A stretch of DNA of 9,108 nt from Thauera sp. (GTDB lineage: Bacteria > Pseudomonadota > Gammaproteobacteria > Burkholderiales > Rhodocyclaceae), in assembly GCA_023150215.1 (NCBI GenBank), contig JAKLLJ010000116.1, positions 1-9,108 of the forward strand, read 5' to 3'. Shown here piece after piece: positions 1 to 8,050 of this stretch. Numbering within the stretch: position 1 is the first letter of the stretch; each line of letters starts with the position of its first letter. The notes beneath the pieces are model-generated. The model had not been told where the DNA came from. It did no database searches and was given only the letters and a program-made list of their open reading frames with translations. The translations under genes were made by a program, and so were the position numbers.

Positions 1-239
1 CCGAGCGCCTCCTCGTCGCCAGGAACTGGCTGGCGCGCGTGCGCCGGCCGCTGGTGATCTAGATCGGCGCGGGCGAGAAGGGACCCAGCGTGCGCCGCTG
101 CGCCGAGTCGAGCGGGGGGCGGTTGCTACGGATCAACCCGCAGGCCGAGCCCGCGCTGCCCGCAGGCGCGGTTCACCTGCGCTGCGGCGCCCTCGAAGGC
201 ATCGCGGCGATCCATGCTGCGGCGGACGACGGCGGGTAA
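1..239 (+). pseudogene. Sir2-like NAD-dependent deacetylase, C-terminal part, interrupted by in-frame TAG (5' end outside window)
   Basis: The frame beginning at base 3 is open from the window edge to TAA at 237-239 except for one TAG at 60-62. Around it the translation reads RRPLVI-stop-IGAG, then PSVRRCAESSGGRLLRINP (about residues 27-45 of the visible part), then a GAL-EGIAAI end. From memory, this matches the C-terminal strand of Sir2-family deacetylases of proteobacteria, which reads roughly VVIEIGAG..IPTVR followed by GG+L+RINP. The stop falls where the family has Glu, so a single GAG to TAG change explains it. The stretch after IGAG (EKG instead of the usual TAI-like residues) also looks drifted. 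Sirtuins remove acyl groups from lysine using NAD. The family call rests on a short segment and is moderate. A sequencing error, or a functional protein ending at residue 19 of the visible part, is also possible. It converges on the alpha-glucosidase gene and ends 29 bp from it. Confidence 0.55.
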
Positions 240-246
240 TCCGCCG

Positions 247-274
247 CTGTTCGCGCCTTCCGGCGCTCCTACAG
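247..274 (-). repeat. REP-like palindrome A between convergent genes
   Basis: Read on the minus strand this is CTG followed by TAGGAGCGCC-GGAA-GGCGCGAA and CAG. The core stem is GCGCC (253-257) and GGCGC (262-266) with a four-base loop, and outer CTGT/ACAG bases can also pair. It shares the TGTAGGAGCG...CGCGAA layout with three copies near 3147-3379. The TAG in the shared GTAGG block is the stop codon of the alpha-glucosidase gene. A hairpin between two convergent genes could act as a transcript end or protect 3' ends, but there is no T-run, so intrinsic termination is not supported. Confidence 0.7.
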
Positions 275-2002
275 GGGCATTGCCGTGCCGGCTCGATCCG
301 CCCTGCTTCGCCCTACCCGATACACCCGTGCCTCAAAGGGCGCCAGGTCCGTTTCGTGCGTTGCGGGGTGCGTGTCGACCGGGCGGTTGGCGAGCAGCAG
401 GTGATCGTGGCGCAGCACCACCCCGGCGTGGGCGAAGCGTGCGGGACGGGCGCTCAGGTTGACGATCACCGCGATGCGCTCGCCGTCGAGCCGGCGCTGG
501 TAGGCAAAGATCTGTGGGTCGTCCTTCATCAGCAGGCGGTAGTCGCCGACTACCAGAACCCGTTCGGCCCGGCGCAGCACGATCAGGCGGCGGTAGTGGT
601 TGAGCACCGAGGCGGGGTCGCGTCGCTGCTGGGCGACGTTGATGCGGCGGTGGTTCGGATTGACCGCCAGCCACGGCCGCCCGGTGGTGAAGCCGGCGTT
701 GGTGCCCTCGTCCCACTGCATCGGCGTGCGTGCCGGGTCGCGACCAGTGAGCACGAGGTCGGCGATGATGGACGGAGGGTCCTCGCCGGCTGCACGGCGC
801 AGCGCGTAGTCGTTTTTCGCCAGCACGTCGTCGAAGTCCTCGATACGCTCGAAGATGCCGTTGCTCATGCCGATCTCCTGACCCTGATAGATGAAGGGCG
901 TGCCCTCCATCAGGAAATACATCGTGGCGAGCGCGGTCGCGCTTTCGCGCCACAGCGCACCGGTGTCGCCCCACTTCGACACCACGCGCGGGATGTCGTG
1001 GTTCTCGAGAAAGAGCGCGTTCCAGCCCTTGCCGTGGAGCGCGTGCTGCCAGCGCGACAGCACCTTCTTGAGCGCGACCACGTCGAGCGGTGCACCCGGC
1101 TTGCGCGACCACAAGGCCAGGTGCTCGAACTGGAAGATCATGTCGAGGCGGCCACGGTCGGTGCCCACCCACTCCACCGCCTCGCGCGGGCCGACGCCGT
1201 TGGCCTCGCCGACGGTCATCACGTCGTAGCCCTTGAAGGTCTCGCGGCAGAGCTCGTCGATGTGCTCGAGCACACCGTCGACGTTCATGTGCATCGGGAA
1301 CGATGGCACCCAGGGCAGCCGGCGCGGGTTGGGCATGTCGGGCAGGCCCGGCGTCTTGCGGATATGGCTCACCGCATCGATGCGGAAACCGTCGATGCCC
1401 TTGTCCAGCCATCCGCGCACGATGTCGTAAAAGGCCGTGCGCATCGGTGCGCAGTTCCAGTCGAGGTCGGGCTGGCGGCGGGTGAAGAGGTGCAGGTAGT
1501 ACTGGCCGGTCGCCGGGTCTGGCGTCCATGCAGGGCCACGGAAGATGCTCTCCCAGTTGTTGGGCGGCCGCCCGTCGCGGCCGTCGCGCCAGATGTACCA
1601 GTCGCGCCGCGGGTTGTCGCGGGAAGCGCGCGACTCGACGAACCAGGGATGCTCGTCGCTGGTGTGGTTGAGCACCAGGTCGAGGATCAGCCTCATGCCG
1701 CGCCGATGCACCTCGGCGAGCAGGCGATCGAAATCCTCCATGGTGCCGAAGACCGGCAGGATGGCGCGGTAGTCGCGGATGTCGTAGCCGTTGTCATCGT
1801 TGGGCGAATCGAAGATCGGGCAGATCCAGATCACGTCGACACCCAGCCACTGCAGGTAGTCGAGCCGCGACAGCAGGCCGGCGAGATCGCCGATGCCGTC
1901 GCCGTTCGAATCCATGAAGCTGCGCGGATAGACCTGGTAGGCCACGGCGGATTTCCACCACGGGATCGTGGTGGGCAGGGGGAGGCGGGCTGAGGCGGAC
2001 AT
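269..2002 (-). CDS. GH13 alpha-glucosidase (oligo-1,6-glucosidase-like family, predicted alpha-1,4 specificity)
   Basis: This 577-residue protein is a complete GH13 enzyme of the oligo-1,6-glucosidase/alpha-glucosidase group (subfamily 31 by resemblance). It should release glucose from the non-reducing end of short malto-oligosaccharides. Visible landmarks are: N-terminal WWKSAVAYQVYPRSF (15-29); the calcium-type loop DSNGDGIGDL (31-40); NGYDI with Asp74; region I LDLVLNHTSDEHPWF (107-121); QPDLDW (177-182); region II GFRIDAVSHI with nucleophile Asp209; region III VGEANGV with acid/base Glu266; region IV LENHD with Asp336; and RTPMQWDEGTNAGF (425-438). A beta-sandwich domain C follows from about 485. 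Ala210 after the nucleophile is the residue type linked to alpha-1,4 rather than alpha-1,6 preference (Val) in this family. No signal peptide is seen, so it is probably cytoplasmic. The ATG at 2002 lacks a clear Shine-Dalgarno sequence but sits a normal distance before the first conserved motif. It is divergent from glk. The last codon and stop lie in a REP-like repeat. Confidence 0.93.
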   Translation of the reverse strand: MSASARLPLPTTIPWWKSAVAYQVYPRSFMDSNGDGIGDLAGLLSRLDYLQWLGVDVIWICPIFDSPNDDNGYDIRDYRAILPVFGTMEDFDRLLAEVHRRGMRLILDLVLNHTSDEHPWFVESRASRDNPRRDWYIWRDGRDGRPPNNWESIFRGPAWTPDPATGQYYLHLFTRRQPDLDWNCAPMRTAFYDIVRGWLDKGIDGFRIDAVSHIRKTPGLPDMPNPRRLPWVPSFPMHMNVDGVLEHIDELCRETFKGYDVMTVGEANGVGPREAVEWVGTDRGRLDMIFQFEHLALWSRKPGAPLDVVALKKVLSRWQHALHGKGWNALFLENHDIPRVVSKWGDTGALWRESATALATMYFLMEGTPFIYQGQEIGMSNGIFERIEDFDDVLAKNDYALRRAAGEDPPSIIADLVLTGRDPARTPMQWDEGTNAGFTTGRPWLAVNPNHRRINVAQQRRDPASVLNHYRRLIVLRRAERVLVVGDYRLLMKDDPQIFAYQRRLDGERIAVIVNLSARPARFAHAGVVLRHDHLLLANRPVDTHPATHETDLAPFEARVYRVGRSRADRAGTAMPL

Positions 2003-2104
2003 GTTCGTGGGCTTGGGCGACTCCGCGGATTGTAGGCCTGCGCCTCGCCGGTGACGAGCCTGGCCGGCGCGGTGTCCGCCGGTGCGTGGCAGAATTCGAC
2101 GGCC
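2003..2104. promoter_or_regulatory. Divergent intergenic region between alpha-glucosidase and glk
   Basis: These 102 bp separate two divergently read genes, so promoters for both are expected here or just inside the genes. I see no convincing -35/-10 pair on either strand. The only structure is a GC-rich inverted repeat, CGCCGG (2046-2051) and CCGGCG (2064-2069), with a 12-base loop, which could arise by chance in such GC-rich DNA. Neither start codon has a strong Shine-Dalgarno sequence. The regulatory role is inferred from gene orientation only. Confidence 0.4.
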
Positions 2105-3109
2105 ATGAACGAACGAACGCCCCCTGCCCCCTACCCCCGCCTGGTCGCCGACATCGGCGGCACCAATGCGCGCTTTGCGATCATCGAGTCGCCCGGCGCG
2201 GCACCGACTCATCTGCGCTCGATGCGCTGTGCAGACCATGCCGGACCGGAGGAAGCGCTGCAGGCGTGGCGGGCGGACACCGGCGCGGCGCTCCCCGAGG
2301 TCGCGGCCTTCGGCATCGCCACCCCGCTCACGGGCGACCAGGTGGCGATGACGAACCATCCCTGGCAGTTCTCCATCGGCGCGTTGCGCGCCGCGCTCGG
2401 CCTGCGGCGGCTCACCCTGGTCAATGACTTCACCGCCCTCGCCTTCTCCTTGCCCTTGCTCGGCGCTGACGATCTGCGCCCGGTCGGTGCCGGCAAGGCA
2501 CAGCCTGGAGCGGCCTGCGGGCTGATCGGCGCCGGCACCGGACTGGGGGTCTCCGGCCTGCTGCCGGCACCGGGCGGCTACGTTCCGCTGCAGGGCGAGG
2601 GCGGGCATGTCAGCCTGCCTGCGAGCACGCCGCGCGAGGCCGCGGTGATCGGAGTGCTCGCGGCGCGCCACGGCCATGTATCGGCCGAGCGGGCGCTCTC
2701 CGGCCCGGGGCTGGTTGCCGTGCACGATGCGCTGCGTGCGCTGGACGGCGCGCCGGCGCTCGAGCTGGCGCCAGCGCAAGTGAGTGCGCGCGCGCTGGAT
2801 GCAAGCTGCCCGTTCTGCGTTGAGGCAGCGGGCCTCTTCTGCGCGCTGCTCGGCACGGTGGCGGGCGATCTCGCCCTCACCCTCGGCGCGCGCGGCGGTA
2901 TTTATATTGGCGGTGGCGTCGTGCCAAGGCTGGGGGAGCTCTTTTTGCGTTCCGCGTTTCGCGAACGATTCGTCGCCAAGGGGCGCTTCCGTCCCTGGCT
3001 GGAGCAGGTGCCGACGCAGGTGATTGTAGCGCCCAATGCCGCGCTCATCGGCGCCTCTGCCGCACTCGATGCGGTGATCGAGGTGGGGGTCAGCACCCGC
3101 GGGGTGTGA
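2105..3109 (+). CDS. glk: Glucokinase
   Basis: The 334-residue protein belongs to the bacterial Glk family (E. coli Glk is 321 residues) and phosphorylates glucose with ATP to glucose-6-phosphate in the cytoplasm. Evidence in order: phosphate-binding DIGGTNARFA (16-25); substrate-loop VNDFTALAFSLP with catalytic Asp108 (106-117); the ATP-site loop IGAGTGLGVSGLLP (141-154); GEGGHVSLP with Glu165 and His168 (164-172); AERALSGPG with Glu195 (194-202), these glutamates and His being the usual glucose contacts; and the C-terminal GGIYIGGGVVPRLG (264-277). The ATG at 2105 places DIGGTN at the usual distance from the N-terminus. An in-frame GTG at 2051 would add 18 unconserved residues. The Shine-Dalgarno sequence is weak. 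The gene stands divergent to the alpha-glucosidase and upstream of glgB, which fits phosphorylation of glucose freed from glycogen dextrins. I do not see a helix-turn-helix of the ROK-repressor type. Confidence 0.95.
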   Translation: MNERTPPAPYPRLVADIGGTNARFAIIESPGAAPTHLRSMRCADHAGPEEALQAWRADTGAALPEVAAFGIATPLTGDQVAMTNHPWQFSIGALRAALGLRRLTLVNDFTALAFSLPLLGADDLRPVGAGKAQPGAACGLIGAGTGLGVSGLLPAPGGYVPLQGEGGHVSLPASTPREAAVIGVLAARHGHVSAERALSGPGLVAVHDALRALDGAPALELAPAQVSARALDASCPFCVEAAGLFCALLGTVAGDLALTLGARGGIYIGGGVVPRLGELFLRSAFRERFVAKGRFRPWLEQVPTQVIVAPNAALIGASAALDAVIEVGVSTRGV

Positions 3110-3146
3110 TCCTCGGCGCGCGGAGCGAGCGTCTGGACGGGGGGAA

Positions 3147-3170
3147 TTCGCGGCTTCCGCCGCCCCTACA
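3147..3170 (-). repeat. REP-like palindrome B
   Basis: Minus-strand reading is TGTAGGGGCGGC-GGAA-GCCGCGAA. The stem is GCGGC (3150-3154) and GCCGC (3159-3163) on the plus strand with loop TTCC. It lies 37 bp after the glk stop and could form the 3' end structure of the glk transcript. There is no T-run after the stem, so it is not a classical intrinsic terminator. Confidence 0.75.
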
Positions 3171-3200
3171 GGAACCGACGCGGCCTGGTGCGGCGGGGGA

Positions 3201-3224
3201 TTCGCGGCTGCCGCCGCTCCAAAG
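3201..3224 (-). repeat. REP-like palindrome C (diverged tail)
   Basis: The plus-strand bases TTCGCGGCTGCCGCCGCTCC match copies B and D through the stem (GCGGC 3204-3208, GCCGC 3213-3217, loop TGCC). The block that should read TACA is instead AAAG. The stem is kept while the conserved GTAG box is lost, so this is probably a decayed copy. It is in the same orientation as copy B, 54 bp away start to start. Confidence 0.65.
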
Positions 3225-3274
3225 AGGCCGGGGCGCTTGCGGGTTTGTATGGCGTCCCCGCACGCACCGGTTTC

Positions 3275-3356
3275 ACCGGCGATCCGGAACGACGCCGGTC
3301 TCTCCCCCCTAAACGGCACCTCCTTCAGGGGGCGCCCCGGATCGCCGCCGGTTTTT
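3275..3356 (+). terminator. Long imperfect hairpin with trailing T5: possible terminator or repeat core
   Basis: GGCGATCCGG (3278-3287) pairs perfectly with CCGGATCGCC (3337-3346). The stem can be extended by ACC/GGT (3275-3277 with 3350-3352) across a three-base bulge, and five T bases follow at 3352-3356. Inside, CCCCCT (3305-3310) can pair with AGGGGG (3327-3332). A GC stem followed by a T-run is the form of an intrinsic terminator, but the interior is about 49 bases, much longer than usual. It may equally be the core of the REP composite around it. It would stop glk read-through before glgB. Confidence 0.35.
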
Positions 3357-3379
3357 GTAGGAGCGGCGGGAGCCGCGAA
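3356..3379 (+). repeat. REP-like palindrome D
   Basis: The sequence TGTAGGAGCGGC, then GGGA, then GCCGCGAA is the plus-oriented copy. The stem is GCGGC (3363-3367) and GCCGC (3372-3376). It has the cleanest GTAGGAGCGGC box of the four copies and is in inverted orientation relative to copies B and C. Confidence 0.75.
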
Positions 3380-3422
3380 CGCTTGATCTGCCTGCGCTGA
3401 AAACAGCCGCTTCGACGCTTGT

Positions 3423-3455
3423 CGCCGCCAGATTCGTTGCAGCGCAACAGCGGCG
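3423..3455 (+). promoter_or_regulatory. Stem-loop in the glgB leader
   Basis: GTTGC (3436-3440) and GCAAC (3444-3448) form a tight stem with loop AGC, and outer CGCCG (3423-3427) and CGGCG (3451-3455) can also pair across unequal internal loops. An AT-richer stretch follows directly, containing TATGCT at 3463-3468, a possible -10 element. A TTGCAG at 3437 would be 20 bp upstream of it, too far for a good sigma-70 pair. The structure is visible; any regulatory role is a guess. Confidence 0.3.
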
Positions 3456-3484
3456 AAAGTTTTATGCTTGTGCCGTAGCGCGGA

Positions 3485-3503
3485 TTCGCTGCACTGCAGC
3501 GAA
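3485..3503. promoter_or_regulatory. Perfect 19-bp dyad upstream of glgB (candidate operator or leader hairpin)
   Basis: TTCGCTGCACTGCAGCGAA is two exact 9-bp inverted arms around one central base, ending 32 bp before the glgB ATG. A dyad with almost no loop suits a dimeric protein binding site better than an RNA hairpin. It shares GATTCG(T/C)TGCA (3483-3493) with the stem-loop 52 bp upstream (3431-3441). I cannot match it to a named regulator. Confidence 0.4.
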
Positions 3504-3523
3504 GTCCGTCCGGAGCTCGAACC

Positions 3524-3530
3524 AGAGAGG
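3524..3530 (+). promoter_or_regulatory. glgB ribosome binding site
   Basis: AGAGAGG lies five bases before the ATG at 3536. This is a good purine-rich Shine-Dalgarno match and the best support for that start; no other in-frame start with comparable spacing precedes the conserved N1 domain. Confidence 0.6.
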
Positions 3531-3535
3531 CGCAT

Positions 3536-5794
3536 ATGCGCGGCGACAAGGAAGCCGGCAAGACCCCGCCAGGGACGACACCCCCGGCACGACAGGACGC
3601 AGCGCTGCGGACTGCTGCCCAGGTCGAGCCTGCAGTGCTGCAAGCATTGCTTGAGGCCGCGCACGCCGACCCGTTCGCCGTTCTCGGCATTCATCCCGTC
3701 GTGGGCGGTCTCGTGCTGCGGGCCCTGCTGCCCGGCGCGCAGGCGGTGGTGGCGGTCGATGTGCGCGGCGAACCGCTGGTCACACTGGAGCCTCAGGACG
3801 GCAGCGCACTCTTCGTCGGCGCCCTGCCCGGCCGCAGCCCGCCACTGTCTTATCGCCTGCTGGTGCGCTGGTACGGCGGCGAGACGACGACGCTCGATGA
3901 TCCCTACCGGTTCGGCGCGTTGATCGAGGGTCTTGACGTCTGGCTGCTTGCCGAAGGCAGTCATCACCGTCCCTATGAATGGCTGGGCGCACATCCGCAG
4001 GGGGTCGATGGCGCGTCCGGCACACGTTTCGCAGTGTGGGCGCCCAACGCGCGCCGGGTCTCGGTCGTGGGCGGCTTCAATGCCTGGGACGGGCGCCGTC
4101 ACATGATGCGGCTGCGCCACGAGTGCGGCGTGTGGGAGATCTTCCTGCCCGAGGTCGGCGGCGGTGCGCTCTACAAATACGAGATCCTTGGTGCCGATGG
4201 GGTCGTGCGCCTCAAGGCCGACCCCTTCGCCTTCCGCGCCGAGCTGCGCCCGCAGACGGCGTCGGTGGTGCAGCGCCTGCTGCCCGGGGTGGCGGTCGAC
4301 GACGCTCGCCGCCGCGCCAACGCGCTCGACGCGCCGATAAGCATCTACGAGGTCCATCTGGGATCCTGGCAGCGTGCGCCCGACGGCGGCTGGCTGTCGT
4401 ACCGCGAGCTTGCCGCACGCCTCATTCCCTACGCGCTCGAGCTCGACTTCACCCACCTCGAGCTGCTGCCGGTGCACGAACACCCCTTCGACGGCTCCTG
4501 GGGTTACCAGCCCACCGGGCTGTACGCGCCGAGCGCACGCTTCGGCACGCCGGAGGACTTCCGCGCCTTCATCGACGCGGCCCGCGCGGCCGGGCTCGGG
4601 GTGATCCTCGACTGGGTGCCCGCGCACTTCCCGAGCGATGCGCACGGCCTGGCGGAATTTGACGGCACCCACCTGTACGAGCACGCCGACCCGCGCGAGG
4701 GCTTTCATCCGGACTGGAACACGCTGATCTACAACTACGGCCGCGCCGAGGTTCGCAACTACCTCGCCAGCAACGCGCTGTACTGGATCGAGCGCTTCGG
4801 TGTCGATGGGCTGCGCGTGGATGCAGTGGCCTCGATGCTGTACCGCGACTACAGCCGACGCGCTGGCGAATGGGTGCCCAATCGCCACGGCGGGCGCGAG
4901 AACCTGGAGGCAATCGACTTCCTGCGCCACATGAATCGCCTGGTCGGCACCGAGCGCCCGGAGGCGATCACGCTCGCGGAGGAGTCCACCGCCTTCCCCG
5001 GCGTCAGCCGCCCGCCCGCGCCCGACCTGCAAGGCGGCGGGCTCGGCTTCCACTACAAGTGGAACATGGGCTGGATGAACGACATCCTCGCCTACCTCGC
5101 GCGCGACCCGATCCACCGCAAGCACCACCACGACCAGTTGCGCTTCTCGCTGGTGTATGCCTTCAGCGAGAACTTCGTGCTGCCGCTGTCGCACGACGAG
5201 GTGGTGCATGGCAAGGGCTCGCTGCTGGCCAAGATGCCCGGCAACGACTGGCAGAAGTTCGCCAACCTGCGCCTGCTGTATGGCTACATGTGGGCGCATC
5301 CGGGCAAGAAGCTGCTGTTCATGGGCTGCGAGTTCGCTCCCCGGACCGAATGGAACGCCGACGCCGCCCTGCCCTGGCACCTGCTCGAGCACCCGCCGCA
5401 CGCCGGCATGCAGCGCCTCGTGCGCGATCTCAACCGCGTGCTGAGCACCCAGCCTGCGCTCTACGAGCTGGACACGAGCGAGGACGGGTTCCGCTGGATC
5501 AGCCACGACGACGCCGAGCACTCGGTGCTGGTGTTCGAGCGCCGCGCACGCGATGGCCGCGTCGTGGTGGCTGCGTGCAACTTCACCCCGGTGGCACGCG
5601 AACACTGGCGGATCGGCATTCCCTCGGCGGGGGGGTGGCGCGAACTGATCAACACCGACGATGCGGCATATGGCGGCTCCGGCGTCACCAACGGCGTCGT
5701 GCACAGCACGGCGGTACCGTGGCAGGGCGAGGCGCAGTCGCTCGTGCTGCGCCTGCCGCCGCTCGCCGTGCTGATGCTTGTGCGCGCCGCTTGA
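3536..5794 (+). CDS. glgB: 1,4-alpha-glucan branching enzyme
   Basis: The 752-residue protein (E. coli GlgB is 728) cuts alpha-1,4 glucan chains and rejoins the piece by an alpha-1,6 bond, making the branches of glycogen. Domains in order: an N1 module (about 30-125, with DPFAVLGIHP); a CBM48 glucan-binding module (about 160-245, with GTRFAVWAPNARRVSVVGGFNAWDG, split here as GTRFAVWAPNARR and VSVVGGFNAWDG); the GH13 barrel (about 265-640); and a C-terminal beta domain (about 655-752, with WRELINTDDAAYGGSG). Catalytic motifs are PVHEHPFDGSWGYQ (312-325), LDWVPAHF (358-365), GLRVDAVASM with nucleophile Asp429, TLAEEST with acid/base Glu482, and LPLSHDEVVHGKGS with Asp554 (549-562). The N1 module makes it the long enterobacterial-type form. 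The start has a good Shine-Dalgarno sequence. It is the first gene of a likely glgBXC operon, 25 bp ahead of glgX. All key residues are present and nothing appears truncated. Confidence 0.97.
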   Translation: MRGDKEAGKTPPGTTPPARQDAALRTAAQVEPAVLQALLEAAHADPFAVLGIHPVVGGLVLRALLPGAQAVVAVDVRGEPLVTLEPQDGSALFVGALPGRSPPLSYRLLVRWYGGETTTLDDPYRFGALIEGLDVWLLAEGSHHRPYEWLGAHPQGVDGASGTRFAVWAPNARRVSVVGGFNAWDGRRHMMRLRHECGVWEIFLPEVGGGALYKYEILGADGVVRLKADPFAFRAELRPQTASVVQRLLPGVAVDDARRRANALDAPISIYEVHLGSWQRAPDGGWLSYRELAARLIPYALELDFTHLELLPVHEHPFDGSWGYQPTGLYAPSARFGTPEDFRAFIDAARAAGLGVILDWVPAHFPSDAHGLAEFDGTHLYEHADPREGFHPDWNTLIYNYGRAEVRNYLASNALYWIERFGVDGLRVDAVASMLYRDYSRRAGEWVPNRHGGRENLEAIDFLRHMNRLVGTERPEAITLAEESTAFPGVSRPPAPDLQGGGLGFHYKWNMGWMNDILAYLARDPIHRKHHHDQLRFSLVYAFSENFVLPLSHDEVVHGKGSLLAKMPGNDWQKFANLRLLYGYMWAHPGKKLLFMGCEFAPRTEWNADAALPWHLLEHPPHAGMQRLVRDLNRVLSTQPALYELDTSEDGFRWISHDDAEHSVLVFERRARDGRVVVAACNFTPVAREHWRIGIPSAGGWRELINTDDAAYGGSGVTNGVVHSTAVPWQGEAQSLVLRLPPLAVLMLVRAA

Positions 5795-5819
5795 GCCACC
5801 GCCGAACGGATTCCGACCG

Positions 5820-8048
<2,229 letters not shown>

Positions 8049-8050
8049 TC

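Larger units (their letters stand above)
3147..3379. repeat. BIME/MITE-like composite: inverted REP pair flanking a hairpin core
   Basis: The left 24 bases (3147-3170) and the reverse complement of the right 24 bases (3356-3379) agree at 22 of 24 positions, so the 233-bp block is bounded by inverted repeats. Each terminal repeat is itself a palindrome. A third copy (3201-3224) lies inside in the same orientation as the left one. This resembles bacterial interspersed mosaic elements, which are clusters of REP sequences thought to be moved by REP-associated tyrosine transposases. No transposase gene and no clear target duplication is seen, so calling it one mobile unit is inference. Confidence 0.5.
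3110..3535. other. 426-bp structured non-coding region between glk and glgB
   Basis: No credible gene lies here; short open frames on either strand have no recognisable protein content. From left to right it holds two REP-like palindromes in minus orientation (3147-3170, 3201-3224), a long imperfect hairpin (3275-3352) followed by a T-run, a plus-oriented REP-like palindrome (3356-3379), and a small GCTG-AAAA-CAGC hairpin (3396-3407). After these come a stem-loop at 3423-3455, an AT-richer patch (about 3456-3470), a perfect 19-bp dyad (3485-3503) and the glgB ribosome binding site. The left two thirds look like repeat and terminator material; the right third looks like the leader and promoter region of glgBXC. 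Confidence 0.75.

Noticed and set aside
247..274. REP copy A as a bidirectional intrinsic terminator
   Set aside because: No T-run follows the stem on either strand, so only a 3'-end structure can be argued.
356..1993. A 545-codon plus-strand open frame opposite the alpha-glucosidase
   Set aside because: The minus strand carries all GH13 catalytic motifs. The plus-strand reading is rich in Val/Ala/His/Arg with no motif, typical of an antisense shadow.
2051..2104. Upstream GTG start adding 18 residues to glucokinase
   Set aside because: The added residues match nothing in Glk proteins, and ATG 2105 gives the usual distance to DIGGTN.
3106..3400. Short open frames in the glk-glgB gap as small protein genes
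   Set aside because: They are made largely of the repeat sequences, lack ribosome sites and show no protein-like conservation that I recognise.
3396..3414. GCTGAAAACAGCCGCTTC resembling a Cra/FruR-like operator upstream of glgB
   Set aside because: It departs from the Cra palindrome in spacing and right half, and is equally well read as a small GCTG-AAAA-CAGC hairpin.
5778..5819. TTG start for glgX overlapping the glgB end
   Set aside because: It adds unconserved residues and has no Shine-Dalgarno sequence; ATG 5820 is simpler, though its own ribosome site is weak.
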